Source: Flavobacterium limicola (GTDB lineage Bacteria > Bacteroidota > Bacteroidia > Flavobacteriales > Flavobacteriaceae). Taken from it: a stretch of 64,000 nt of DNA. The position numbers and the translations under genes are program-made. The stretch spans positions 1,178,001 to 1,242,000 of the forward strand of contig NZ_RBXA01000001.1 in NCBI RefSeq assembly GCF_003634755.1, written 5' to 3'. Shown piece after piece: positions 37,556 through 47,875 of the stretch. The notes beneath the pieces are model-generated. The model was not told the origin of the DNA. It saw nothing but the letters and a program-made list of their open reading frames with translations, and did not search any database. Positions within the stretch are counted from its first letter, which is position 1. Each line of letters begins with the position of its first letter.

Positions 37556-38962
37556 ATGAAATCCATTAATAAAATTGCACTTACTTTTTTTCTTTTGCTT
37601 TTTTCAAGTGTTATAATAAGTGCGCAAGAAATTATTAAGGATACTGTTATTGTTCCAGTAAAAAAAGTCCAATCAAATGGAAAACAAAAAATTGACGGTG
37701 TAATTGCTACTGTAGGAGATTATATTATATTAGATTCTGATATTGATAAGTCGTATCTTGAAATTGCAACTCAAGGAGGTTCTGTAAAAGATATTACAAG
37801 ATGCCAGATGTTAGGGAAGTTATTGGAAGATAAATTATATGCGCATCAAGCCATTCAAGATAGTATCGTAGTGACGGATGCCGAAATAAAAGGCATGATG
37901 GAAGATCGATTGAACTATATGGTAGAACAAATTGGGTCTTTGGAAAAAGTAGTGCAATACTACAAGAAAGATTCTGAGGAAGAATTTAGAACTTATTTCT
38001 CTGATATTTTAAAAGAAGGGAAGTTAACATCTGAAATGCAAAAGAAAATTGTCGATGCTGTAGAAATTACTCCTGAAGAAGTTCGTAATTTTTTCAAAAA
38101 AATACCTACTTCAGATCTTCCTTTTTTTGGTGCAGAATTGGAAGTGTCCCAAATTATAATTACACCTAAAGTTTCAGCTGAGGATAAGCAAAAAGTCATT
38201 GATAAATTAAATGGGTTCAAAAAAGAAATTGAAGAAGGTTCAAGTTTTTCCACTAAAGCAGTTTTATATTCGCAAGATCCGGGATCAAGATCAAATGGTG
38301 GATTTTATAAAATGAATAGAAAAACACCGTTTGTAAAAGAATTTAAAGATGTTGCCTTTAGTTTAGCTGAGGGTGAAATTTCTGCTCCATTTGAAACAGA
38401 TTTTGGGTATCACATTATTTATGTAGAAAAGATAAAAGGACAAGAAGTAGAATTACGTCACATTTTATTATCGCCAACGGTTACTGAATCAGCTCTGAAT
38501 GAAGCGAAAGAAAAAATTACTTTGATTAAAAAAAGAATCGAAGACAAGGAGATTACTTTTGAGGAAGCTGCAAGAACGTTATCTGATGAGAAAGAAACTA
38601 GAGCAAATGGCGGTGCTTTGATTAATCCAAAAACACAAGATACACGTTTTGAATTGACAAAAATGGATCCTACTTTTTACAGTCAAGTGTCTAATTTGAA
38701 AGAAAATGAAGTTTCAGCTCCAATATTAGATCAAGGAGAAGAAGGAAAGAAGAAATTCAAATTAATTACGGTGACCAACAGAATCGATGAGCACACTGCG
38801 GATTATGCAAAGGATTATATTAAAATCAAAGATTTGGCATTGAAAGACAAACAAATTACTGCTATTGGAAAATGGTTTGATGAAAAAATAAAAGAAACGT
38901 ACATCAAAATTATTGGAGAATATAGAGATTGTAGTTTTACAAATAATTGGCTTAAAAAATAG
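37556..38962 (+). CDS. SurA-like periplasmic peptidylprolyl isomerase
   Basis: Periplasmic chaperone and parvulin-type isomerase for outer-membrane protein assembly; 468 residues from ATG 37556. That start gives a clean signal peptide (MKSINKIALTFFLLLFSSVI, then ISAQ). An ATG seven codons upstream (37535) is also possible. The SurA N-terminal chaperone domain (KIDGVIATVGDYIILDSDID, CQMLGKLLEDKLYAHQAI) spans about 45-200. The first rotamase domain has LEVSQIIITP and ends FGYHIIYVEKIKG; the second begins VELRHILLSP. The gene precedes a MoxR ATPase but is separated from it by a terminator. Confidence 0.92.
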   Translation: MKSINKIALTFFLLLFSSVIISAQEIIKDTVIVPVKKVQSNGKQKIDGVIATVGDYIILDSDIDKSYLEIATQGGSVKDITRCQMLGKLLEDKLYAHQAIQDSIVVTDAEIKGMMEDRLNYMVEQIGSLEKVVQYYKKDSEEEFRTYFSDILKEGKLTSEMQKKIVDAVEITPEEVRNFFKKIPTSDLPFFGAELEVSQIIITPKVSAEDKQKVIDKLNGFKKEIEEGSSFSTKAVLYSQDPGSRSNGGFYKMNRKTPFVKEFKDVAFSLAEGEISAPFETDFGYHIIYVEKIKGQEVELRHILLSPTVTESALNEAKEKITLIKKRIEDKEITFEEAARTLSDEKETRANGGALINPKTQDTRFELTKMDPTFYSQVSNLKENEVSAPILDQGEEGKKKFKLITVTNRIDEHTADYAKDYIKIKDLALKDKQITAIGKWFDEKIKETYIKIIGEYRDCSFTNNWLKK

Positions 38963-39018
38963 AATTTTCACCACTCTTTGGGCTTGAATAGAAATAAAAA
39001 TTTTTTCGTTAAATAAAT

Positions 39019-39062
39019 AAAAAGAGTTAGTTTTATGATTTCATAATGCTAACTCTTTTTAA
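39019..39062 (+). terminator. Terminator of the SurA-like gene
   Basis: AAAAAGAGTTAG pairs with CTAACTCTTTTT, and the loop holds a second small palindrome (ATGATTTCAT). The T-run ends 20 bp before the MoxR start codon. Confidence 0.85.
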
Positions 39063-39080
39063 TTTTAAATACTTTTATAA

Positions 39081-40034
39081 ATGTCAGACGTAGCAGCAAT
39101 ACATAACTTGGTTCAAAAAAGAAATGAGCTAAAAAACGAAATCGCAAAAATTATTGTAGGTCAGGATGCTGTGGTAGACCAAATTTTGCTTTGTATTTTT
39201 TCCGGTGGTCATGCCTTGTTGGTAGGTGTTCCCGGATTAGCCAAGACTTTGATGGTAAATACACTGGCACAGGCATTAGGGCTTGATTTCAAAAGAATTC
39301 AGTTCACGCCAGATTTAATGCCTTCTGATATCCTTGGAAGTGAAATATTGGATGAAAACCGTCAATTTAAATTTATAAAAGGACCTATTTTTTCCAATAT
39401 TGTTTTGGCGGATGAAATAAATCGAACGCCGCCAAAAACGCAAGCTGCATTATTGGAAGCCATGCAGGAACGTTCTGTTACTATAGCAGGAGAGAATTAT
39501 AAATTAGACTTGCCATATTTTGTTTTGGCGACACAAAATCCAATTGAACAGGAAGGAACGTATCCTTTGCCTGAAGCTCAATTAGATCGATTTATGTTCG
39601 CCATAAAATTAGAATATCCTTCTTTTGAAGAGGAAGTTCAAGTGGTGAAACGAACAACATCAGATGCTAAAAGTCGTATTAATCCATTGTTTACTGCTCA
39701 GGAAATTATTGATTTTCAACATTTGATTCGCAGAATTCCTGTAGCGGATAATGTAATTGAATATGCAGTGACATTGGTTAGTAAAACCCGTCCTGATAAT
39801 CCATTGTCAAATGAGTTTGTTAAGAATTATCTGGATTGGGGAGCAGGGCCGAGAGCCTCTCAAAATTTAATTTTGGCGGCCAAAGCCAATGCGGCTTTTA
39901 ATGGAAAATTTTCTCCAGATATTGAAGATGTAAAAGCTGTGGCAACCGGGATTTTGCGTCATCGAATTATTAAGAACTACAAAGCCGATGCCGAAGGAAT
40001 TACCGAAGAAGCTATTATTCAGAAGCTGATGTAA
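39081..40034 (+). CDS. MoxR-family AAA+ ATPase
   Basis: Chaperone-like ATPase of 317 residues, the family's usual length. Walker A is GVPGLAKT, Walker B VLADEINRTPPKTQ, sensor 1 FVLATQNPIEQEGTYPLPEA, the arginine-finger region AQLDRFMF, and sensor 2 GAGPRASQNLILAAKA. MoxR proteins usually sit in front of DUF58 and VWA-domain genes (the bat operon) and mature metal enzymes or membrane complexes. Here it stands alone between two terminators, so its client is unknown. Confidence 0.93.
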   Translation: MSDVAAIHNLVQKRNELKNEIAKIIVGQDAVVDQILLCIFSGGHALLVGVPGLAKTLMVNTLAQALGLDFKRIQFTPDLMPSDILGSEILDENRQFKFIKGPIFSNIVLADEINRTPPKTQAALLEAMQERSVTIAGENYKLDLPYFVLATQNPIEQEGTYPLPEAQLDRFMFAIKLEYPSFEEEVQVVKRTTSDAKSRINPLFTAQEIIDFQHLIRRIPVADNVIEYAVTLVSKTRPDNPLSNEFVKNYLDWGAGPRASQNLILAAKANAAFNGKFSPDIEDVKAVATGILRHRIIKNYKADAEGITEEAIIQKLM

Positions 40035-40054
40035 TAATTTTTAATATTGGGAAG

Positions 40055-40093
40055 AAAGCCAAACAGATTTTAGAAATCTGTTTGGCTTTTTTT
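40055..40093 (+). terminator. Terminator of the MoxR gene
   Basis: AAAGCCAAACAGATTT pairs with AAATCTGTTTGGCTTT around TAG, a 16-bp stem followed by T. Confidence 0.93.
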
Positions 40094-40386
40094 GTTTTGA
40101 CTTCATATTTTAGTTTGACCAAAAAGAGCAGTAAAAAATACAACTACAACGTTGTAAATGATAATTTATCAAAGGTTTTTAGCTGAAAACAGTGTAAAAT
40201 CTCACTCGAGAAGTAATATTAAATTTCAACTTTCTCAAAGAAAAGATTTTAAATTACTGATAATTGATTATTTTAATTTAAAATTGAATTTTTGATAAAA
40301 TAAAGCAGTAAAACTCTTTATTTTGTAATAATAATTTTTGAAAAAGCTACATCTATTATATTTTTTTAATTCTCGGCATTAATTCC

Positions 40387-40394
40387 TAAATTTG
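40387..40394 (+). promoter_or_regulatory. -7 promoter element of acnB
   Basis: TAAATTTG matches the consensus, 39 bp before the ATG; TTTT at 40364-40367 is a weak -33. The preceding 290 bp of this intergenic gap show nothing else recognisable. Confidence 0.5.
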
Positions 40395-40432
40395 CGTACA
40401 AAAAATAAAAATACCAAGAAAAGACTTCTATT

Positions 40433-43204
40433 ATGAATATTTATAAGAATTACATTCAAGAAATTGAAGACCGAAAAGGTCAGGGGCTTCATCCTAAACC
40501 AATTGATGGTGCTGAATTATTAAGTGAAATCATTGAACAAATTAAAGATTTAAATAACGAGTACAGAGCAGATTCTCTTAACTTCTTTATTTACAATGTT
40601 GTTCCAGGAACTACTCCTGCTGCGAATGTAAAAGCTAATTTTTTAAAAGAAATTGTTCTAGGTCAATCAGTTGTTGCTGAAATCACACCTGCTTTTGCTT
40701 TAGAGTTATTGTCACACATGAAAGGTGGAACTTCTATAGCCGTTTTACTTGATTTAGCTTTAGGAAATGATGTTGCCATTGCAAAAGACGCTGCGGAAGT
40801 TTTAAAGACTCAAGTTTTTCTTTATGAAGCAGATACTGATCGTTTAGAAGCTGCTTTCAAAAGCGGTAACGGAATAGCGAAAGAAATACTAGAGAGCTAT
40901 GCTAAGGCTGAGTTCTTTACTAAATTACCAGAAATAGCAGAAGAAATTAAGGTAATTACTTTTATTGCTGGTGAAGGAGATATTTCAACTGATTTACTTT
41001 CTCCAGGAAATCAAGCGCACTCGCGTTCAGATCGCGAGCTTCATGGTAAATGTATGATTACACCTGAAGCACAAGCAGAAATTAAAGCATTACAAGCACA
41101 AAATCCGGACAAATCGGTAATGTTAATTGCTGAAAAAGGGACAATGGGAGTTGGTTCTTCAAGAATGTCAGGTGTAAATAACGTGGCACTTTGGACAGGT
41201 AAACAAGCAAGTCCTTACGTTCCGTTTGTAAACTTTGCGCCAATTGTTGCAGGAACAAACGGGATTTCTCCAATTTTCCTAACAACTGTTGATGTTACTG
41301 GTGGTATAGGTTTGGATCTTAAAAACTGGGTAAAAAAGACTGACGCTAATGGTGAAGTAGTTCGTAATGAAAGTGGTGATCCAGTTTTAGAAGAAGTATA
41401 TTCCGTGGAAACAGGAACGGTTCTTACAATTAATACAAAATCAAAAAAATTATATAACGGAGACAAAGAATTAATTGACATCTCTAAAGCATTCACGCCG
41501 CAGAAAATTGAATTTATAAAAGCTGGTGGGTCTTATGCTATTGTATTTGGAAAAAAATTGCAAACATTTGCATCAAAGACTCTGGGTATTGATATTGTAC
41601 CTGTATATGCTCCGTCAAAAGAGGTTTCTGTTGAAGGACAAGGCCTTACTGCTGTAGAAAAAATATTTAATAGAAACGCAGTTGGTTCAACTCCGGGTAA
41701 AGTTTTACACGCTGGTTCAGATGTTCGTGTTACTGTAAATATTGTTGGTTCACAAGATACAACTGGTTTGATGACTTCTCAGGAACTAGAGTCTATGGCT
41801 GCTACTGTGATTTCTCCAATCGTTGACGGTGCTTACCAATCAGGTTGTCACACCGCTTCTGTCTGGGATAATAAATCTAAAGCAAATATTCCAAGATTGA
41901 TGAAATTCATGAACGACTTCGGTTTGATCACAGCACGTGACCCAAAAGGCGTTTATCATGCAATGACAGATGTAATTCACAAAGTACTTAACGATATTAC
42001 TGTAAACGAGTGGGCTATCATAATTGGTGGTGACTCTCATACAAGAATGTCTAAAGGTGTTGCTTTTGGTGCTGACTCAGGAACAGTTGCTCTTGCATTG
42101 GCTACTGGAGAAGCTTCAATGCCAATTCCGGAATCTGTGAAAGTGACTTTCAAAGGAGAGATGAAAGGGTACATGGATTTCCGTGATGTAGTTCATGCTA
42201 CGCAATCTCAAATGCTTAAAACATTTGGTGGAGAGAATGTATTCCAAGGAAGAATTATTGAGGTTCACTTAGGAACCCTTAATGCGGATCAAGCCTTTAC
42301 GTTTACGGACTGGACTGCAGAAATGAAAGCAAAAGCTTCTATCTGTATTTCTGAGGATTACACTTTGATTGAGTCATTAGAGATGGCGAAAGGTAGAATT
42401 CAGATCATGATCGACAAGGGAATGGATAATAAAAATCAAGTGCTGAAAGGATTGATTGCTATTGCAGATAAGAGAATCGCTGAGATTATTTCAGGCGAGA
42501 AACCAGCACTAAGACCGGATGCAAATGCGAAGTATTATGCTGAAGTTGTTGTTGATTTGGATCAGATTGCTGAGCCAATGATTGCAGATCCAGATGTTAA
42601 TAATGCAGATGTTTCTAAAAGATATACTCACGATACAATCAGACCACTTTCTTTTTATGGCGGTGTGAAAAAAGTAGATCTTGGATTTATTGGATCGTGC
42701 ATGGTTCATAAAGGAGATATGAAAATCCTTGCTCAAATGCTTAAGAATATTGATGAGCAAAAAGGTAAAGTAGAGTTCAAAGCACCACTAGTTGTAGCTC
42801 CCCCTACTTATAATATTGTTGATGAATTAAAAGCAGAAGGTGACTGGGAAATTTTACAAAAATATTCTGGTTTCGAATTTGATGATAATGTTCCTAAAGC
42901 AGCAGCACGTACATCATATGAAAACATGTTGTACCTAGAGCGTCCGGGTTGTAATCTTTGTATGGGTAACCAAGAAAAAGCTGCTAAAGGAGATACTGTA
43001 ATGGCAACATCGACTCGTCTTTTCCAAGGAAGAGTTGTAGAAGATACGGAAGGTAAAAAAGGAGAATCCTTGCTTTCTTCTACACCAGTTGTGGTTTTAT
43101 CTACAATCCTTGGTAGAACGCCAACAATAGAAGAATATAAAACAGCAGTGGAAGGGATCAATCTGACTAAGTTTGCGCCTTCTCATAAGTTATTAGTTAA
43201 ATAA
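40433..43204 (+). CDS. acnB: Aconitate hydratase B (2-methylisocitrate dehydratase)
   Basis: Iron-sulfur TCA-cycle enzyme interconverting citrate and isocitrate, 923 residues. The AcnB-type order is visible: N-terminal HEAT-like domain (1-160), the swivel domain early in the chain (about 170-390, FIAGEGDISTDLLSPGNQAH, MGVGSSRMSGVNN), then the catalytic domains. Cluster ligands are in GSCMVHKGDM and RPGCNLCMGNQ, with the first in SGCHTASVWD. GGDSHTRMSKGVAFGADSGT is the substrate loop. It is followed by a terminator and then by a second, unrelated-type aconitase. Confidence 0.95.
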   Translation: MNIYKNYIQEIEDRKGQGLHPKPIDGAELLSEIIEQIKDLNNEYRADSLNFFIYNVVPGTTPAANVKANFLKEIVLGQSVVAEITPAFALELLSHMKGGTSIAVLLDLALGNDVAIAKDAAEVLKTQVFLYEADTDRLEAAFKSGNGIAKEILESYAKAEFFTKLPEIAEEIKVITFIAGEGDISTDLLSPGNQAHSRSDRELHGKCMITPEAQAEIKALQAQNPDKSVMLIAEKGTMGVGSSRMSGVNNVALWTGKQASPYVPFVNFAPIVAGTNGISPIFLTTVDVTGGIGLDLKNWVKKTDANGEVVRNESGDPVLEEVYSVETGTVLTINTKSKKLYNGDKELIDISKAFTPQKIEFIKAGGSYAIVFGKKLQTFASKTLGIDIVPVYAPSKEVSVEGQGLTAVEKIFNRNAVGSTPGKVLHAGSDVRVTVNIVGSQDTTGLMTSQELESMAATVISPIVDGAYQSGCHTASVWDNKSKANIPRLMKFMNDFGLITARDPKGVYHAMTDVIHKVLNDITVNEWAIIIGGDSHTRMSKGVAFGADSGTVALALATGEASMPIPESVKVTFKGEMKGYMDFRDVVHATQSQMLKTFGGENVFQGRIIEVHLGTLNADQAFTFTDWTAEMKAKASICISEDYTLIESLEMAKGRIQIMIDKGMDNKNQVLKGLIAIADKRIAEIISGEKPALRPDANAKYYAEVVVDLDQIAEPMIADPDVNNADVSKRYTHDTIRPLSFYGGVKKVDLGFIGSCMVHKGDMKILAQMLKNIDEQKGKVEFKAPLVVAPPTYNIVDELKAEGDWEILQKYSGFEFDDNVPKAAARTSYENMLYLERPGCNLCMGNQEKAAKGDTVMATSTRLFQGRVVEDTEGKKGESLLSSTPVVVLSTILGRTPTIEEYKTAVEGINLTKFAPSHKLLVK

Positions 43205-43230
43205 TTCACATAATTAGTTAATTATAGTTT

Positions 43231-43263
43231 AAAAGCCTGTGTCTAATGACTCAGGCTTTTTTT
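43231..43263 (+). terminator. Terminator between acnB and acnA
   Basis: AAAAGCCTG-t-GTC pairs with GAC-t-CAGGCTTTT around TAAT, followed by T. Confidence 0.9.
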
Positions 43264-43326
43264 ATACTCTATTTTTTTGTATCTTGTATGTCTAAAATAA
43301 AATAGTAACAATTATATATAAATCTT

Positions 43327-45594
43327 ATGGCTTTTGATATTGAAATGATTAAAAAAGTGTACGCAAATATGACATCTCGTGTGGACAAAGCACGTGAGAT
43401 AGTTGGTCGGCCACTTACTTTAACAGAGAAAATTTTATACAACCACCTTTGGGATGGAATGCCGTCAAAGGCTTTTGTAAGAGGTGCGGATTATGTTGAT
43501 TTTGCTCCGGACAGAGTTGCTTGTCAAGATGCAACGGCTCAAATGGCATTGTTGCAATTCATGCATGCAGGTAAATCTAAAGTGGCTGTTCCTACAACAG
43601 TACACTGTGATCACTTGATTCAAGCTAAAGTTGATGCAGTAACCGATTTGGCCAGAGCAAAAACACAAAGTAATGAAGTGTTTGAATTTCTTTCTTCAGT
43701 ATCTAATAAATACGGAATTGGTTTCTGGAAACCAGGAGCAGGAATTATTCACCAAGTAGTTTTGGAAAACTATGCTTTTCCAGGTGGAATGATGATTGGT
43801 ACTGACTCTCATACTGTAAACGCAGGTGGTTTAGGAATGGTAGCCATTGGTGTTGGTGGTGCAGATGCCGTTGATGTTATGTCAGGAATGGCTTGGGAAT
43901 TAAAATTTCCTAAATTAATTGGAGTAAAATTAACTGGAAAACTTTCCGGTTGGACAGCTCCAAAAGACGTTATCCTTAAAGTAGCAGGAATTCTTACCGT
44001 AAAAGGTGGAACAGGAGCTATCGTTGAATATTTTGGAGAAGGCGCAACTTCTATGTCTTGTACTGGAAAAGGAACAATCTGTAATATGGGTGCCGAAATT
44101 GGTGCTACAACTTCTACATTTGGTTATGATGATTCTATGAGCCGTTATTTACGTTCTACAAATAGAGCTGATGTTGCTGATGCAGCTGATAAAATTGCTC
44201 CATATTTAACAGGTGATGCGGAAGTTTATGCTAATCCAGAATTGTATTTTGATCAAGTAATCGAAATCAACTTAGACGAATTAGAGCCACATTTAAACGG
44301 ACCTTACACACCGGATTTAGCAACTCCAATTTCTAAAATGAAAGAGGAAGCCATCAAAAATAACTGGCCTTTGAAAATTGAAGTAGGTTTGATTGGTTCA
44401 TGTACCAATTCTTCTTACGAGGATATTGCTCGCGCAGCTTCAATAGCGAAACAAGTAACTGACAAAAAATTAAAATTAAAATCAAAATTCACGATCACTC
44501 CAGGTTCTGAGGTGGTTCGTTATACAATCGAGCGTGACGGTTTTATCGATACTTTCGATAAGATTGGTGCGACGGTATTTGCTAATGCGTGCGGACCATG
44601 TATCGGAATGTGGGACAGAGAAGGAGCAGAAAAAGAAGAACGCAACACAATCGTTCACTCTTTCAACCGTAACTTCTCCAAACGTGCCGATGGAAATCCA
44701 AACACTTTGGCTTTCGTAGGTTCACCGGAATTGGTAACGGCTTTGGCAATTGCCGGAGATTTAAGTTTCAATCCGTTGACGGATACTTTAATAAACGAAG
44801 ATGGTGAAGAAGTAATGTTAGAAGTGCCAACAGGCGACGAATTGCCGAAGAACGGATTTGATGCTGAAGATCCAGGTTTTCAAGCACCGGCAGAAGATGG
44901 TTCAGGCGTTCAGGTTTCTGTGAGCGAAACTTCAGAAAGACTGCAATTATTGGCTCCGTTCTTACCTTGGGATGGAAAAAACATTACAGGTGCCAAATTA
45001 TTGATTAAAGCTTTCGGAAAATGTACAACAGATCACATCTCTATGGCTGGACCATGGTTGCGTTTCCGTGGACATTTAGATAATATTTCTAATAATATGT
45101 TGATTGGTGCTATCAATGCATTCAACCAAAAACCAAATACAGTGAAAAATCAGTTGACTGATACTTACGATGCTGTTCCTGCTGTAGCGCGTGCATACAA
45201 AGCAGCCGGTGTTCCTTCAATTGTTGTGGGAGATCATAACTACGGAGAAGGATCTTCTCGTGAACATGCCGCTATGGAACCTCGTTTCTTAGGAGTGAAA
45301 GCCGTATTGGTAAAATCATTTGCTCGTATCCACGAAACTAACCTTAAAAAACAAGGTCTTTTAGGATTGACATTTGCAAATGAAGCTGATTATGAGAAAA
45401 TTCAGGAAGATGACACTATCAACTTCACAGATTTAGTTGATTTTGCTCCAGGAAAACCATTAACGTTAGAATTCGTTCACGCTGATGGAACCAAAGATAT
45501 TATTTTGGCAAATCACACGTATAATGAAGGACAAATTGGCTGGTTCGTTGCTGGTTCAGCATTAAACTTGATCGCTGCAGCTGGAAAAGCGTAA
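43327..45594 (+). CDS. Aconitate hydratase, AcnA/mitochondrial type
   Basis: Second aconitase, 755 residues, close in length and order to mitochondrial aconitase: domains 1-3 first and the swivel domain at the C-terminus (about 540-755, [40 protein letters not shown]). Cluster cysteines are in [15 protein letters not shown] and [10 protein letters not shown]; substrate residues lie in [20 protein letters not shown]. It follows acnB in the same direction after a terminator, so the two can be expressed independently. In other bacteria paired aconitases divide labour between growth and oxidative or iron stress; here that is inference. Confidence 0.95.
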   Translation: MAFDIEMIKKVYANMTSRVDKAREIVGRPLTLTEKILYNHLWDGMPSKAFVRGADYVDFAPDRVACQDATAQMALLQFMHAGKSKVAVPTTVHCDHLIQAKVDAVTDLARAKTQSNEVFEFLSSVSNKYGIGFWKPGAGIIHQVVLENYAFPGGMMIGTDSHTVNAGGLGMVAIGVGGADAVDVMSGMAWELKFPKLIGVKLTGKLSGWTAPKDVILKVAGILTVKGGTGAIVEYFGEGATSMSCTGKGTICNMGAEIGATTSTFGYDDSMSRYLRSTNRADVADAADKIAPYLTGDAEVYANPELYFDQVIEINLDELEPHLNGPYTPDLATPISKMKEEAIKNNWPLKIEVGLIGSCTNSSYEDIARAASIAKQVTDKKLKLKSKFTITPGSEVVRYTIERDGFIDTFDKIGATVFANACGPCIGMWDREGAEKEERNTIVHSFNRNFSKRADGNPNTLAFVGSPELVTALAIAGDLSFNPLTDTLINEDGEEVMLEVPTGDELPKNGFDAEDPGFQAPAEDGSGVQVSVSETSERLQLLAPFLPWDGKNITGAKLLIKAFGKCTTDHISMAGPWLRFRGHLDNISNNMLIGAINAFNQKPNTVKNQLTDTYDAVPAVARAYKAAGVPSIVVGDHNYGEGSSREHAAMEPRFLGVKAVLVKSFARIHETNLKKQGLLGLTFANEADYEKIQEDDTINFTDLVDFAPGKPLTLEFVHADGTKDIILANHTYNEGQIGWFVAGSALNLIAAAGKA

Positions 45595-45615
45595 GCATTT
45601 CAAAAGTATATTTCT

Positions 45616-45647
45616 AAAACTCTCAAGGAAACTTGGAAGTTTTTTTG
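45616..45647 (+). terminator. Probable terminator of the second aconitase gene
   Basis: AACT-ct-CAAG, GAAA loop, CTTG-ga-AGTT followed by seven T: a hairpin with an internal mismatch. Confidence 0.65.
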
Positions 45648-45667
45648 TTTCAATTACAATTTATTTC

Positions 45668-45813
45668 TGGAGCAATTTCCTGCTGTCCGTTTCAAGCTTT
45701 TTTGCACAATTACTTTTTTCCAAGATAAAAAAGGAGCTTCTTTTTGTCGCTCTTTTTTCTCAGCAAAAATAGGCAATTCTGCTCCAAAAGGCTTTTTACT
45801 CACATCATGGCTA
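45668..45813 (-). repeat. Degenerate dispersed intergenic element, copy 2
   Basis: Bounded by GGAGC on the left. On minus it reads GCTTGAAACGGACAGCAGG and then AAATTGCTCC. An internal hairpin AAAAAAGGAGC / GCTCTTTTTT lies at 45727-45758, and GGAGC (45669) pairs with GCTCC (45781). The core aligns with the copies near 8.1 and 60.6 kb. The following 45.82-46.31 kb is AT-rich, with no gene or strong structure seen. Confidence 0.45.
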
Positions 45814-46313
45814 TTGAAGCAAAACCAAAATTATTGGCTGATGTAGAAACAACAATAAGAGTGAATAGTTTTTAAAAAAGCTTCAGATTTGTGGTAAAAA
45901 TGTGTAGAAAAATCAAAAAAAAGATTCATTTGTATTTAAAATACGTTAAAATTAAAAAAAAGACTGTGTTTTTTGATTAAATCATTTATATTAGCTTTTC
46001 AGAAAATTTAGTTTTTAAAGAAGCCTTTTTTGATTGTTTTTAGAATCAACTTTCTTTATAATTTTTATTTTCAGCCCAACAATACAAAGTAGGATTGTAC
46101 GGCATTACTATTTCAGCTGCTTTTGCAATTGAGATAAAAATCAACTAGAATTTAAAATGAACACATGCTGAACCTCTTTTTTTGAAAGGGATAAGGAATT
46201 TTTTTTTTACAATTTTTTGAATATAGCAGTAAAAAAGCAACCCATAGCGAGATTTAATAATTATATCCCGAAATCGCTGTGTAGAATAAAATGGGGTAAT
46301 TAATTTGAAATAA

Positions 46314-47813
46314 ATGAATATGAGTTTAAGATTAATTGTAACATTGTTTTTATTGAATAGTATCGTTCTTTTTTCTCAGGAAAATATCACGAAGCACACC
46401 ATTGTAAAAGGAGAAACTATTTCTAGTATAGCTGAGAAATATGAAGTTAAACAAAGTGCTATTCTAAAATTAAATCCAAAAGCTAAGAATCTTTTAAAAC
46501 TCAATTCTATTTTATTAATTCCTAGTTCATCTACAAAAAACACAAATTCTAAAATTGCCACAAATTATTCTGGAAAAGAGCATGAAGTACAGCCTAAAGA
46601 AACGCTTTACGGAATTGCAAAAATATACAGAATTAGTTTAAAAGAATTGAATCAAGCTAATCCGGCAATAGAATCATCTGGATTGAAAATTGGTCAAAAA
46701 ATTGTTATACCTGGAAATGCATCTTCAACAACTGAGTCTTCATCAGTTTCTCCATCAAATCAAACTTCCCCGAAAAAGGAATTAGAAATTGTCCCTAAAC
46801 CAAGTGAAGCTGTAAGCCCAACTACAGAAGAAATCAGGAGGAAAGTTTTGCCAAAGGAAACGAAATATTCTATTGCAAAACAATATGGAATTGCTGTCAA
46901 GGAATTAGACAGAGCAAATCCAACATTAGAAGGTAAAGCGCTTAGAGCAGGTCAGCAAATCACTATTCCTGCAAGTGCATCTGCAACCATCGAAATAAAA
47001 GACATCATTCAAGAAAGCAAAGTGTTTCCTAAAAAAGAAGAAATTGTAATTGCCTCCCAATCAAACACCATTTTACCAAATTTAGAGATTCCCCAAGTTT
47101 CTGAACAAAAAACTAATGTTGAAATCGCAGACAATACCATAATTTCTCAAACTAATACAGTCGAAAATGCTGTTGCCTCCGAGATTGTTCGCGAAGTATT
47201 GCCAAAAGAAACTAAATATGCCATTGCTAAGCAATATGGAATTTCCGTACAGGAATTAGAAAAACAAAATCCAGGTATTAAAAATAGACTTCCTGTAGGC
47301 TATAAATTGAATATTCGTGCGAATAATTTGCCTGTAGAAAAGAGCATTGCTATCAGCACAGATGCAAATAGTGGAATTATAACTAACAAAACTGAATTTA
47401 ATAATTTTGCAAAACCAACTTTCAGTCATGATTTTTTAGATCAGTTGATAGAACGCGCTTCTGAAAATATTGGATCACGTTACCGTACTGGTGGAACCAC
47501 AAAATCAGGGTTTGATTGCTCAGGGCTTATGTGTACTACTTTTGGCGCATTTGATATTAAATTACCAAGAACATCTCGTGAACAATCTAGCATTGGAACT
47601 AAAATTAATACAGAAGAAGCCCAAAAAGGCGATTTGATTTTCTTTAAGACTAACGGCAGAAGCCAGATCAACCACGTGGGTATGGTTGTTGAAGTTTGCG
47701 AAGGTGAAATTAAGTTTATTCACTCTTCGGTTAGTAATGGTGTAATTATATCTTCTACAAAAGAAAAATATTACGAAAAGAATTTTAGTCAAATAAATAG
47801 AGTTGTACAATAG
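46314..47813 (+). CDS. Cell-wall endopeptidase with four LysM domains and NlpC/P60 domain
   Basis: Secreted peptidoglycan hydrolase cutting peptide stems, 499 residues. The signal peptide is residues 1-22 (LIVTLFLLNSIVLFSQ). Four LysM repeats that bind glycan strands lie at 27-70, 90-133, 177-219 and 292-335, joined by serine/threonine/proline-rich linkers. The NlpC/P60 cysteine-peptidase domain covers about 370-499, with catalytic C402 in GFDCSGL, H454 in NHVGMV and a third polar residue, H470, in FIHSS. ATG at 46320 is an alternative start. The gene has no operon partners; the two nearest genes are separately terminated. Confidence 0.93.
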   Translation: MNMSLRLIVTLFLLNSIVLFSQENITKHTIVKGETISSIAEKYEVKQSAILKLNPKAKNLLKLNSILLIPSSSTKNTNSKIATNYSGKEHEVQPKETLYGIAKIYRISLKELNQANPAIESSGLKIGQKIVIPGNASSTTESSSVSPSNQTSPKKELEIVPKPSEAVSPTTEEIRRKVLPKETKYSIAKQYGIAVKELDRANPTLEGKALRAGQQITIPASASATIEIKDIIQESKVFPKKEEIVIASQSNTILPNLEIPQVSEQKTNVEIADNTIISQTNTVENAVASEIVREVLPKETKYAIAKQYGISVQELEKQNPGIKNRLPVGYKLNIRANNLPVEKSIAISTDANSGIITNKTEFNNFAKPTFSHDFLDQLIERASENIGSRYRTGGTTKSGFDCSGLMCTTFGAFDIKLPRTSREQSSIGTKINTEEAQKGDLIFFKTNGRSQINHVGMVVEVCEGEIKFIHSSVSNGVIISSTKEKYYEKNFSQINRVVQ

Positions 47814-47841
47814 TTTTTCTAAAAGATATCGATTTTGTTTC

Positions 47842-47869
47842 AAAACGCTTCAATATTTGGAGCGTTTTT
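47842..47869. terminator. Bidirectional terminator after the NlpC/P60 gene
   Basis: AAAACGCT-t-CAA pairs with TTG-g-AGCGTTTT around TAT, between convergent genes. Confidence 0.85.
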
Positions 47870-47875
47870 GATTAT

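Noticed and set aside
45835..45876. Short frame starting MAIEAKPKLLADVETTIRVN
   Set aside because: Only 22 codons, at the edge of a noncoding repeat, with no initiation signal or homologue that I recognise.
46070..46149. Short coding-like stretch AQQYKVGLYGITISAAFAIE before the LysM gene
   Set aside because: No start codon, very short and surrounded by AT-rich noncoding DNA; it might be a relic but cannot be supported.
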